DNA from: Strigamia acuminata
Lineage: Eukaryota; Arthropoda; Chilopoda; Geophilomorpha; Linotaeniidae
Assembly (NCBI GenBank): GCA_949358305.1
Contig: OX442314.1
Location: 41,112,581-41,176,580, forward strand
Length of the DNA stretch: 64,000 nt
Direction: 5' to 3'
Made by a program: the position numbers and the translations under genes. Positions 29,968-40,393 of this stretch are shown in pieces. Each line of letters opens with the position of its first letter. Position 1 is the stretch's first letter. The notes below the pieces were generated by a model. The model made no database searches and was not told the DNA's origin. It worked only from the letters and a program-made list of their open reading frames with translations.

Positions 29968-30420
29968 GTCGTACGGGCCGTCGGCGAGCCGAAGTCCGGG
30001 AACGAAGGCCGTTACGGGATCGTGACGGACCGTCGGCGGCCCGTTAACGGCCCGCACGGGCCGTGACGGGATCGTGACGGGACCGTCGGCGGCCCGTTAA
30101 CGGCCCGTGCGGGCCGTTACGGGATCGTGACGGGACCGTCACGATCCCGTCAACGGCTTGTACGGGCCGTTACGGGATCGTGACGGGACCGTCTCGATCC
30201 CGTCAACGGCTTGTACGGGCCGTTACGGGATCGTGACGGTCCCGTCGGCGGCCCGTTAACGGCCCGTGCGGGCCGTTACGGGATCGTGACGGGACCGTCG
30301 GCGGCCCGTTAACGGCCCGTGCGGGCCGTTTTCGACCCGTTGCGGCCGTTTTCGACCCGTTGCGGCCCGTTTTCGACCCGTTACGGTCCTTGGCCGTAAC
30401 GGGCTGAAAACGGGAAAACT
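29968..30420. repeat. 53-bp palindromic satellite, middle array
   Basis: Right-hand continuation of the array split by Copia-A. It begins gtcgtacgggccgtcggcgag, which matches the uninterrupted site at 33351. Confidence 0.85.
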
Positions 30421-30712
30421 GAAAAAGTCGAGTGCGAGACCACGTGACCCGGAGTGTGGTTTTTGGGGACGAGGGCCGTCCTCCGGCCGCGCCGCGGCGC
30501 GTCGTGGGTCGGGCGAGAAACGGCCCGGTCGGAAACCGAACCTCGGGGTTCCTCAAGGTGTGGTTTTTGGGACTGGGGGAGGGGAAAGAGACGTCCTCCG
30601 GCCGCGCCGCGACGCGCCGTGGGTCGGACAAGAGAGAGAAAGACAACCTGGTCGGGGGGAGGGAAGTGGGCCGTTCTCCGACCACGTTGCAACGCGTCGC
30701 GAGTCCACATTA
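30421..30712. repeat. GC-rich module (two diverged units)
   Basis: Two units of the GC-rich family (gtggtttttgggga..., ccgcgccgcgacgcgccgtgggtcgg). Minus-strand open frames up to 160 codons here are compositional. Confidence 0.7.
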
Positions 30713-32239
30713 CTACGTGTATCTCAACAACCGTTCAACTTAAAGACTCGTACTTTGTTTAAAAAAAAAAGCCAACAGCCAGTTTAATTAAGGTGTCTAC
30801 TTTGCCACGAGAAGAAGCGGTATGACACGATCGCACTCGCTCGTCGGATCCCGCGAAACTCATCAACCCGGGGATTGCGCGCGGCAGCACATAAAAAAAC
30901 TCTTGACCCGAAAATAACGTGGGGTTGTGTGAAAACCTGGATTTGGTATTTCGTAAACACACGCGCCGACGCATGGGGAATGTCGGAGTCCCTCCCCTGT
31001 GTTCCGAACGAGTCAATTTCGTCCCGAAAATATCCCGAAATTGCCGATATATGCATTTCGAGCCAGAAATATTGATCTTTATTTAAATGTTGATTGTTTA
31101 GCATTTTTTTTTACATTTCACCAATTTTCCTTATGTCCTGCCTTCCTCGCTCATTTAACACCAAAATGGCCTGCATTGAGGATTATTCCCATAATCCTTT
31201 TCGCACGTATGGAGCGCAAACAGTCGCAATAAATGAATTCAGCGGAATTCGACCTTGAGTTTGCGACGCCATCTTGAATACGAGTAAAGCACAGAATGGT
31301 GTCAATCATTCGAATTGATTAAAAATACAGACAAATCGATTAAAAACCAGCAAAAAACTAAATCGACAAAATCATTTAAAAATCAACAGATATCCATTTT
31401 GTTTGTTTTTGAACAAATTAAGAACTTTGAAAACACACCACAATTTTAAAAAGTAAACACTGGGGTCAAATAGGCGCCGAGACTCGTTTAAACGGGTGTG
31501 TGATGTGTGTCGCGGAGGCGGTGTGCGCGTTCGTGCGCAATATCGCGTGTAATGCGCACGTCTGAGTGAGCACGAGAAAAATGGTGCACGCTGGCGGTTT
31601 ACCGATGTGTCGAAGTCGGCGTACGAGCGCGACTCGCGTCGTACGTCTCAGAAAACATAAATACGGTGGTTTGGTGTTTATATCTAACGCACCAAACATG
31701 AACCAACTAGCAAATATACAAAACTAACAGTTATTTTAATAAAACAAGGTAACTTACATAGTTGAAACCAAAAAGGAATTTAAAGGTGACAAAAGACATT
31801 GCCGTCGCCATGTGCGCGCTCGCTTATGTCAAACTGGGAAAATTAATAAACGTCCCGGCAGCACGATAGGCTTTTTAAACGCACATTTCATTTTCACGTG
31901 AACAAAACATGACGTTTAGTACTGCTCCAACATCTCCCCAACAACACCGACCGTTCCCTTTCTGACCGACAGCACCCCGTCGAAATCCGGGCTGATTCCC
32001 GCCTTGGAGATGACCACCGAAGGCGAGAACCAAGACGCGGTCGTGGCAAAGGATATGCCCGAAACCCCGACCTTCTTTGTAGACAAGGAGTTGGACGCCG
32101 ATGAGCGTTGGACGCGGGCACCGTCCACGCACGCCCGTGCACGCGCGATGTACTTTTTGCAATATCTGACAAAACTTGCCCGACGCTCAAGAAAGAACCG
32201 CGCATGAATCGAGCAAAATTCCCACATAATTTGTATAAA
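30713..32239. other. Unassigned region with weak coding hints
   Basis: Mostly AT-rich. Between about 31930 and 32120 a plus-strand frame reads like protein (around EMTTEGENQDAVVAKDMPE and TPTFFVDKELDADE) but lacks a clear start or homology. It ends in a repeat-type module. No mobile-element hallmark recognised. Confidence 0.3.
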
Positions 32240-32590
32240 AAGCGGTCCAACTCATAAATTGAAGCTCTCGTGCAGCGCAGTGAATTCAAACAATGGCGAC
32301 AGAGAAATTAAAAACAAGTCTAATTTATTCGACATAGGAACACTGGTGTACAATAGAAAATGCGTGTGTGGTGCAACAATTGAAATTGCACGCGCTCAAA
32401 ACAATTAGCAAAATAAAATCATACAAAACATCGAGACTGACGAGAGAGACAAGAGTCCACGCGATATACTCGCGTGGGCGCGTGTTGAACGTGCGCACGA
32501 CGCGCAAGAACCGCACAAACTGAGTCGAGGAACCACTAAAATTAAACACATGTCCGATGCAAAAACAATTATCAATAAATACATCATTCT
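32240..32590 (+). repeat. Left arm of a foldback pair
   Basis: About 350 bp inversely matching 34690-35090. Shared strings include caattgaaattgcacgcgctc, aataaaatcata and cgcgcaagaaccg. The arms are about 2.1 kb apart and diverged by substitutions and indels. The outward ends show ccaactcat and aattgaagctct. Confidence 0.75.
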
Positions 32591-33264
32591 CGTTGCTGTT
32601 TGCAAGGAAATTGCCAAAAGTCGGTGACGGGCGGCGGGGCGAGTCCCGGGCGGAGGGGCGAGCATTGGCGGCCGAGAGGGAGAGAGAGGACGGCCGGGGC
32701 TCCCGCCGACGGTCGTAGGGGCGAGCCTTGGCGGGTTGGACGTGCGCATCGTCCACGCACGTGGGCGCGTGATTTACTGGCGCGTTGGACGAGTTCTAAA
32801 AAAATTCTCCAAAATCTGACAAAACTGGCAACGATTTTTGATAAATTTCCACGGAATTTCAGCAATATTTTGCGAGACATTTCTGCCCGATTGGACGGGC
32901 TTCTGTAAAAAAGTGTTCTTAAAATCTGTGGAAATCAATTAAATGTCGTTAAAAATCGTTGCAAGTTTTGTCAGATTTTGGAGAATTTTTTTAAAACTCG
33001 TCCAACGCGCCAGTAAATCGAGCGCCCACACGCGCCCACATGCACGTCCAACCCGCATGGGCACTGTCACATCGGACGTTTGTTGCGTGCAAAACTTGCA
33101 CCGACTTTTGGCCATTTTTGGTTAAACTTCCGCACAATTTCTGCCCGATTGGACACTGAGGTTCGGTTTCCGACCGGGTCGTTTCTTGTCCGACCCGCGG
33201 CGCGTCGCGGCGCGGCCGGAGGACGGCCCTCGTCCCCAAAAACCACACTCCGAGTCACGGGTCG
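32591..33264. repeat. Alternating AT-rich and GC-rich modules
   Basis: Contains gatttactggcgcgttggacgagtt (32771) and, inverted, its partner at about 32990-33015. AT-rich modules with ccgattggac strings and a partial GC-rich unit (33160-33250) are also present. Minus and plus ORFs here are by-products. Confidence 0.65.
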
Positions 33265-33720
33265 CACGGCCAACAGGCCGTGACGGGCCGTAGCGGGTCG
33301 AAAACGGGCCGTTAACGGCCCGTTGACGGCCCGTTAGCGGCCCGCATGAGGTCGCACGGGCCGTCGGCGAGCCGAAGTCCGGGAACGAAGGCCGTTACGG
33401 GACCGTGACGGGACCGTCGGCGGCCCGTTAACGGCCCGTGCGAGCCGTTACGGGATCGTGACGGGACCGTCGGCGGCCCGTTAACGGCCCGTGCGAGCCG
33501 TTACGGGATCGTGACGGGACCGTCGGCGGCCCGTTAACGGCCCGTGCGAGCCGTTACGGGATCGTGACGGGACCGTCACGATCCCGTCAACGGCTTGTAC
33601 GGGCCGTTACGGGATCGTGACGGGACCGTCGGCGACCCGTTAACGGCCCGTGCGGGCCGTTAACGGGCCGCCGACAGTCCCGTCACGATCCCATAACGGC
33701 CCGTTACGGCCAAGGGCCGT
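33265..33720. repeat. 53-bp palindromic satellite, right array
   Basis: Clear 53-bp period (gagccgttacggg at 33442, 33495 and onward). It includes the intact counterpart of the Copia-A insertion site (cgcatgaggtcg, 33343-33354). Confidence 0.88.
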
Positions 33721-34680
33721 AACGGGCTGAAAACGGGAAAACTGAAAGAGTCGGGTGCGAGACCACTTGACCCGGAGTGTGGTTTTTGGGGACGAGGGCC
33801 GTCCTCCGACCGCGCCGTGACGCGCCCCGAGTCGGATCAAGAGGCGACCCGGTCGGAAACCGAACCTCGGGGTTCCTCGAGGCGTGGTTTTTTGGGGACG
33901 GGGGGAGGGGGGGATCGGGTCGCGTGCTCCGACCGCGCCGCAACGCGCCGTGGGTCGGTCACCAACCTTTGTCAATATTTTATAAATTTCCACGGAATTT
34001 CAGCAATGTTTTACATAAGTCCGTCAAATCGGGCAGAAATATCCCGTACAATGTCGCTGCAATTCTGTGGAAATTTATCACAAATTGTCAAAAGTCGGTG
34101 CAATTTTTTTGGACGCATCAAACCGTGTGCCCCGAGAGTCCACGCGTGTGCCCGACCTGACAGTGTCCACGCGGGGCGCACTGTCCACGCACGTGGGCGC
34201 GTGATTTACTGGCGCGTTGGACGAGTTCTAAAAAAATTCTCCAAAATCTGACAAAACTTGCAACGATTTTTAACGACATTTAATAAATTTACACAGATTT
34301 TAAGCAATGTTTTACAGAAGCCCGTCCAAAAGGGCAGAAATATCCCGTATAATGTTGCTGCAATTCTGTAGAAATTTATCAGATATTGACAAAATTCGGT
34401 GACGGGCGGAAGGGCGATTCCCGAGCGGAAGAGAGAGAGAGAGAGGGCGGACGGCCGGCGCCTACGCCGACGGGGCGAGAGGGCGAGTGCACTGTTCACG
34501 CATGTGGGCACGTGTGGGCGCTCGATTTACCGGCGCGTTGGACGAGTTAAACAAAATTTTCCCAATATTTTGCATAACTTGCACCGATTTTTAAGAACAT
34601 TTGACTGATTTCCACAGATTTTAAGCGATGTTTTACACGTCCAACCCGCGTGGACATTGTCAGATCGGGCGGTTTCGGGC
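33721..34680. repeat. GC-rich and AT-rich modules
   Basis: A GC-rich unit (33775-33965) is followed by an AT-rich module (33966-34100). Two further copies of the gatttactggcgcgttgg block (about 34203 and 34522) follow, with a short GA run at about 34430-34446. Sequence 33729-34095 is almost repeated at 35166-35525. Confidence 0.75.
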
Positions 34681-34689
34681 ACAGTTTTA

Positions 34690-35090
34690 TTGTTAATTGT
34701 TTTTGCAGTAGACATGTGTTTAATTCGTTTTGTCTTTTTAGTGGTTCCTTGACTCGGTGTGTACGGTTCTTGCGCGTCGTGCCCACGTTTAACACGTGGC
34801 CACACGAGTACATCGCGCACGCACATGCGTGGACTCTCGTCGACGATCGTGTGATTCTAGTTACGTCAGTCTCGATGTTTTATATGATTTTATTTTGCTA
34901 ATTGTTTTGAGCGCGTGCAATTTCAATTGTTGCACTCCCGCATTTTCTATTGTAGACTAGTATCTGGACAATTTAGTTCGCGTTCTTGAGTCGAATAAAT
35001 TAGACGTGTTTTTAATTTTTCTGTCGCCATTTTTTGAATTCACTAGCGCTCTTCAGATGATTCGTTGCGCTGCATGAGAGCTTCAATTGA
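34690..35090 (-). repeat. Right arm of a foldback pair
   Basis: Inverted partner of 32240-32590, slightly longer owing to small insertions. The outer end reads gagagcttcaattgatgagttgg. Confidence 0.75.
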
Positions 35091-35800
35091 TGAGTTGGAG
35101 GCCAGTAAATCGCGCGCCCACATGCGCACGTCCAACCCGCGTGGACACTGTCAGATCGGGCACACGCTGAAAACGGGAAAACTGAAAGAGTCGGGTGCGA
35201 GACCACTTGACCCGGAGTGTGGTTTTTGGGGACGAGGGCCGTCCTCCGACCGCGCCGTGACGCGCCCCGAGTCGGATCAAGAGGCGACCCGGTCGGAAAC
35301 CGAACCTCGGGGTTCCTCGAGGCGTGGTTTTTTGGGGACGGGGGGAGGGGGGGATCGGGTCGCGTGCTCCGACCGCGCCGCAACGCGCCGTGGGTCGGTC
35401 ACCAACCTTTGTCAATATTTTATAAATTTTCACGGAATTTCAGCAATGTTTTACATAAGTCCGTCAAATCGGGCAGAAATATCCCGTACAATGTCGCTGC
35501 AATTCTGTGGAAATTTATCAGATATTGACAAAATTCGGTGACGGGCGGAAGGGCGATTCCCGGGCGGAAGAGAGAGAGAGAGAGAGAGAGGGGGGACGGC
35601 CGGCGCCTACGCCGACGGGGCGGGAGGGCGAGTGCACTGTTCACGCATGTGGGCGCGTGTGGACGCTCGATTTACTGGCGCGTTGGACAAGTCAAAAAAA
35701 ATTTCCCAATGTCTGACAAAAATTCCATCGAATCACGGCAATATTTGACAACACTTGCACAGATTTTTAGCAACATTCATCGGCGAGGTCGTTGATGAAC
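35091..35800. repeat. Second near-copy of the GC/AT module block
   Basis: 35166-35525 repeats 33729-34085 with very few changes. A GA run (35568-35590), another gatttactggcgcgttgg block (about 35668) and more AT-rich module follow. Confidence 0.75.
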
Positions 35801-36090
35801 TCGCTTTACCCCGATGAATCTCGCGCGACAACAACCCTGCGAAAATACCAAATCTCGTACGAATAATAAACACGGCGCAAACCGCACAAAAACCCACGAC
35901 ATAAAATCGAATGTCGTCTATCGGCACTCTCAGCATTCCCCCGGACATTTTCCGGAAGAGTTTGGCCCAGCCGGAATCCGAGGAATAGTCACTCCCAAAG
36001 TGCGGATTTTGCGGGTGCACTCGCTTCCGAAGGTTAATAAGTCCGAACAACAAACTTAAACTCAACCTTTGATCTGAAAACATAAATTCA
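35801..36090 (-). pseudogene. Coding-like block with a hydrophobic segment (KLFRKMSGGMLRV copy)
   Basis: On the minus strand an open frame (from 36083 down to 35733) contains AKLFRKMSGGMLRVPIDDIR followed by the hydrophobic FYVVGFCAVCAVFII, which could span a membrane. The first half is conserved in inverted orientation at 23228-23312. The opposite strand also stays open. Family unknown, and probably a gene fragment carried in the repeat mosaic. Confidence 0.35.
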
Positions 36091-36134
36091 ACATTTGCAT
36101 AATTACAAAATAAGTTTTACAGTTTGACTCTATA

Positions 36135-36464
36135 GGTGCGTTCAATTTCAAATGGTTTTCCCCGTTTTCGTCGTTTTCACCGTTTTCCCACACCGGATGT
36201 AGACGCATTTGACGTCACATTTCGGAAATCGGTTTTCCTGAAAACCGTTTTCATGAAAACCAGAAAATCGTGGTTTTCGTGGTTTTCAAATCGTTTTCCC
36301 GGCCGCCATTTTGTAATCGAATGCGGCCAATTTTCGGCCGCATTTGCGCGATCGAAAGCTGCCGATTTGGGCCGGATCTGTGCTCAATGTTTAAAACCGT
36401 TTTCATCGTTTTCGGAAAACGATGAAAAACGGTTTTTGAAAGCACTTTTGGAATTGAATGCACC
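36135..36464. mobile_element. MITE, TA target duplication
   Basis: 330 bp with terminal inverted repeats GGTGCGTTCAATTTC / GAATTGAATGCACC and flanking TA at 36133-36134 and 36465-36466, as for Tc1/mariner-derived miniature elements. The interior is rich in gttttc/gaaaac and has no ORF of its own. Confidence 0.75.
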
Positions 36465-36466
36465 TA

Positions 36467-36805
36467 ATATTTCTAAGTGAACAACCAAATAAAAACTTGG
36501 ATTACACAAACTAATTCTCATTAAAATAACACATCGAGAGCAGTAACCAATCACGTCAATTAACCCATCTGGCTAAGTAGAATTGTTAATTCTTATACAT
36601 GAAAATCATCGCTAAATTAAAGAGAGCTTTAATACATTGAAACACAGTTGTATAGACCATATCATCAACCCACAAACTTAACAGGTAAAACTTAAAATCA
36701 AACAAAACATCGTAACCACGGCATTTTCCTTTGCTCGTGACGTCATTAGTCAAAACGAAGGCAAAACGCGTCTTTCTCATGTCTGACTACTCTCATGCCA
36801 TATTT
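36467..36805. other. Spacer, nothing recognised
   Basis: AT-rich sequence. Its right end (ccatatttagt, 36798-36808) is the left half of a hairpin split by Gypsy-2. Confidence 0.5.
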
Positions 36806-36809
36806 AGTT

Positions 36810-37438
36810 TGTGGTGATTCGGCATCACCTGAAGAAGTAATTAGTGACGATTATCATGTTACTGATACTCGCCACTAGACCGCGCTAAAAATACCGACTA
36901 GACTAACTAGTCTCGTGTTTCTGCGAACCTGCATAATCATGGCGATTTGCATATGACGTCATTTCCGGTTAAGATATAACACCGATGCTTGACCGGAAAC
37001 GACATTACAGTTACCACATTCAGCATTAGCACCATTACCTCACCTTTCAGGCCGTTTCACGGATTGATCGAGGACCGGTGCCCGCTGACCATTTCAACTG
37101 TACAACAGCCACATTTATTTAGCGTAGCCAATCTACGCTAGAATAAATATCCGAACGACATTCGTTTAATTCGCACGAGAAAGCGAATTCTTGCGTGTTC
37201 ATTATAACACGTGGAAAACAACCCTAGACAACAACCAGACCACGCGTAGAACTAAACAATTGGATCCGCCATTGTTTAGCAGCACATCGTATTCGCAGAC
37301 GAATCCGAGGACCACCGTAGGAATCATCTACATTCATATTGTATTAGTAAGCGTGTTTAATAAAGCAGTATTATAACTAGTATTGTATTCCCGAGTATTA
37401 TTATTTATTATATTTAACCACAAAGTCGAATCACGACA
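36810..37438 (+). repeat. 5' LTR of Gypsy-2
   Basis: 629 bp. It contains the palindromic CRE-type site TGACGTCA at 36954-36961, kept in the other LTR at 63306-63313, and an aataaa near its end. Confidence 0.93.
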
Positions 37439-37440
37439 CG

Positions 37441-37458
37441 TGGGGGCCTGTCCAGGAT
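37441..37458 (+). promoter_or_regulatory. Primer-binding site of Gypsy-2
   Basis: TGGGGGCCTGTCCAGGAT, two bases after the LTR. Similar to the proline-tRNA site of gammaretroviruses and to the Gypsy-1 site. Confidence 0.8.
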
Positions 37459-37532
37459 AGAATTTGCTAACCTTACGACAAAACTTTAAATAATAACCGG
37501 GATCTTTCGACCGATCATTATATCGCAAGAAA

Positions 37533-40361
37533 ATGACGAAAACTACCGCAGAAGATAGAAAAAGGCGTAATGACGAAAAGGATAGAAAAGAAGCCGAAGA
37601 AATCGAACGCCAAAAAGCGGAAGAAGCGAACCACGTGGAACCAGAGGTCGAGACTAACTCGACCGAAGTTTCAACGGAATCATCTAGTGAAGGCCTTCCC
37701 CTTGCAAGAAAACTTCCGTTTACGGGAGGCGAATTCGAAGGGTCAGGAAGCTCTTACAAAGAAAACAGACTAAATAAATCGTTCGAAAACCCTCGATTCG
37801 GGTTGAAAAGCCCCAGGGAAGTCGAAAAGGACCCCGGTGAAATGGACCTGATGACTCTTCTGAATAGAGCGGCAACTACAGGCGCCGCAATTATCAACGA
37901 GGCTACTCGAGCCGATCTAGCAAGAACGGCCGCGTTGGAAAAAAAGAAGAACGAATTGATGGAAGAACTGGCCCGAGAGCATCGCGAGAAATTGGCCACC
38001 ATGGAACAAAACTTAACCCAAGAACGACAAGCGAAGCAGATGGCGGCAGCCCGAGAAAGCCAAGAAAAACAAATGGCGATGGAGCGCGAACTAACTCGAG
38101 AATTGCTCGCGAAGCAGAAAATAATCGAACGAGAAATGGCAAAGAACTATAGGACCCGGCCACCAAACAATGGGTTAAGCCAGCCATCGGAGCCAAACTC
38201 CGTGCAGAGCTCCCCAGAACGATCTCACTCAGCTAAGGAACTAGTAGCCAAAGCGATAGAAGTAACTCGAGTGGCCTGTGCACACGGTATCGAGATCGAC
38301 CAGGACAAGGATTCCTATGCAGAATTAAGCAGGGTTATCGACCTGGTAAATCAGAAGACCGAAAAACGATCGGCAGAAGACACGGCAAAACGTGGAGAAA
38401 AACGACGTCGGGTCGGAGCAGATCGACAGCAGTCCGAAACCAGCGGCGAACCAACGTCAGACAGTGAAAGTATCGATTCTCGAATATCTCACGGCAGTAT
38501 CCGAGTCACCGGACTAGATAGCATCTTGAACGAATCGGACGAAGTCAAAGGGGAACTGTACGAGGCGTTTATACAAGATAGAAGGAATAACCAGGGCGCG
38601 CAATCATGGGCATTAAAAAACTCATTCGCAATGAAAACTGGCCAAACCAGTAATACGAACCCAGGCGACCCTAATGCCGAACTAATCCGATGTATAAATC
38701 AGAAGAACCAGATACGCAACGAAGCAGGTCGAAATAAACTAGCCATGCCGACGCTAGAGGAGATTGACGCCGTTAAAAATCACCTCGAAAAGAAACACGC
38801 CGCCGAAGCATATGCTGGGAGAGACTCCTACGTTCTTATCAAAAAAACGGACGGAGGCCTCACGGGAACCCGACTGGACGACATGATACCGCCCGGAACA
38901 AAATTGAGCCGAACCTCCGCTCCGGAAAAATCGAACCCTGATAACTCAACAGTAGCGCAGGATCTCACCAATAATCCAAACACCGCAGGATCGTCGGGAC
39001 AGACGTCGTTCCAACCAAATCAATTCGGACTTGCAGGTAACGGTACCCATTACCCAAGCCTCCCTTCCGACAATCCACGATCATCACCGCTGCTTAGTGA
39101 GACTGACTCGCTAAGCAACCAACTACGGACGATGAAAGACGAGCTCCTTCAGGCCATGGACCAAAAACTCCAACAAAGCCGTAACCAAGAGATCGAGGAA
39201 GACGATCGAAGCGAGGGACTGCTGAAACGATACTCCGCGGACCGATGGCTGTATTCTCGCAAAGATAACAACATCAAGTGGACGACTCTGGGACTAATTA
39301 AGTTCGACGGATCCTGGAACGCCGGAAATTTATTTCTAGACGAAGTCGCCTTAACGATCGACCGGTTGGGAGCGGAACCCGACGAAATGGTCACACGTGG
39401 GGTACCTGAAATGCTGATAAACCGAGCCAGCCACTGGTACAGCAATGTCCGACCTCGAAATTGGGAAGATTTCGTCATAAAGTTCCACAACCAATATGGC
39501 GAGACGAGCCAAGAAATCCAGAAACGAGTGAGCTCTATGCAACAAGCTCCCGGAGAAACTCTGAGAGAATACGTGCAAAAAGCACTCTTCGAGCAGGGCC
39601 TAAACCTAATCGCTACAAAAGTACTACGAGATATGAATGCCCCCCGGGGAGACAACTTTGCCGCCATATTTAAATTCGTCGAGAAGAAGCACACCGAAGC
39701 AAACGCTCGGTATAACGAAGCTCTGACGAAAGAGGAGCGGGCTCTAGGAGTCGCCAGACAACAGCGAATTCAGGAGCGCAGCATAGATTCCACTAAGCTA
39801 CTCCAGTCACGAAATTATCTAAATGGAAATATAGAACCACTTCCGTCAAAGAAAACCCAACAAGCTTCCAACCCAATACCACCTCCAAATAAGGCCTATC
39901 GCACGCAAACCAACGCCGCCGAAGAAAAATCGGAAGACGAAGTAAGCGATGATTATGAGCAATACTCGGAAAGCGATGAGGTCGACGAAAGTATCAACGA
40001 TGTCGTACATGCGAATATGGGCAAGGAGTTAGCACCCAGCTACCGACCCCAGATGAAGTCCAGCAGAAAATCGGAACACCACAACCCGAAAACAGAGACG
40101 ACTTCTGAGAAGAAAGAATACCCCAAAAAACCTTTTATGCGGGAGGGAAAGAAGAAAAGCCCCTGTAATTTCTGTAACGAAGACGGCCACTGGCGTCAGA
40201 CCTGCCAAAAATTGGCAAAGAAAAAAGCCGATGACAAGGCCGCAGAACGGGAAGAGTTAGTGAAATTACTCGCTAAAGAACAAGAAAAGGTCCTGAAGGA
40301 ACTCACCGCCAAATTCGACAGTATGACAAAAAACTGGAATTCGCGGGCGGAACAAAAGTAA
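37533..40361 (+). CDS. gag: Gypsy-2 Gag, unusually long
   Basis: 942 residues from the first ATG after the leader. The first 200 residues are charged and helical, with repeated Glu/Lys/Arg/Gln stretches (around REHREKLATMEQNLTQERQ) that look like a long coiled coil. Residues about 230-330 include a basic, Ser-rich part. The capsid region is about 569-735 (around FDGSWNAGNLFLDEVAL and WYSNVRPRNWEDFVIKF). A CCHC knuckle CNFCNEDGHWRQTC lies near residue 878. Most gypsy Gags are 300-600 residues, so the N-terminal extension is notable. The frame is intact. It forms the particle shell. Confidence 0.85.
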   Translation: MTKTTAEDRKRRNDEKDRKEAEEIERQKAEEANHVEPEVETNSTEVSTESSSEGLPLARKLPFTGGEFEGSGSSYKENRLNKSFENPRFGLKSPREVEKDPGEMDLMTLLNRAATTGAAIINEATRADLARTAALEKKKNELMEELAREHREKLATMEQNLTQERQAKQMAAARESQEKQMAMERELTRELLAKQKIIEREMAKNYRTRPPNNGLSQPSEPNSVQSSPERSHSAKELVAKAIEVTRVACAHGIEIDQDKDSYAELSRVIDLVNQKTEKRSAEDTAKRGEKRRRVGADRQQSETSGEPTSDSESIDSRISHGSIRVTGLDSILNESDEVKGELYEAFIQDRRNNQGAQSWALKNSFAMKTGQTSNTNPGDPNAELIRCINQKNQIRNEAGRNKLAMPTLEEIDAVKNHLEKKHAAEAYAGRDSYVLIKKTDGGLTGTRLDDMIPPGTKLSRTSAPEKSNPDNSTVAQDLTNNPNTAGSSGQTSFQPNQFGLAGNGTHYPSLPSDNPRSSPLLSETDSLSNQLRTMKDELLQAMDQKLQQSRNQEIEEDDRSEGLLKRYSADRWLYSRKDNNIKWTTLGLIKFDGSWNAGNLFLDEVALTIDRLGAEPDEMVTRGVPEMLINRASHWYSNVRPRNWEDFVIKFHNQYGETSQEIQKRVSSMQQAPGETLREYVQKALFEQGLNLIATKVLRDMNAPRGDNFAAIFKFVEKKHTEANARYNEALTKEERALGVARQQRIQERSIDSTKLLQSRNYLNGNIEPLPSKKTQQASNPIPPPNKAYRTQTNAAEEKSEDEVSDDYEQYSESDEVDESINDVVHANMGKELAPSYRPQMKSSRKSEHHNPKTETTSEKKEYPKKPFMREGKKKSPCNFCNEDGHWRQTCQKLAKKKADDKAAEREELVKLLAKEQEKVLKELTAKFDSMTKNWNSRAEQK

Positions 40362-40393
40362 TTCCACATCCGCTCGCGATAACTTCGATAACG

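Noticed and set aside
30203-30710. Minus-strand ORFs of 109-160 codons rich in Arg/Pro
   Set aside because: Satellite and GC-module sequence read in frame; no conserved protein pattern.
23703-33720. CRISPR-like array
   Set aside because: 53-bp units are contiguous satellite copies without unique spacers, in a eukaryotic context.
33640-35541. ORFs of 100-158 codons in the repeat modules, duplicated at 33.7 and 35.2 kb
   Set aside because: Duplicated because the DNA modules are duplicated; open on both strands.
22417-36012. gtgcggattttg at both ends of the GC mosaic as element termini
   Set aside because: The match is only about 12 bases and its orientation conflicts with that of the neighbouring inverted blocks, so it may be chance.
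39149-39694. 181-codon minus ORF opposite Gypsy-2 gag
   Set aside because: Antisense shadow of the capsid region.
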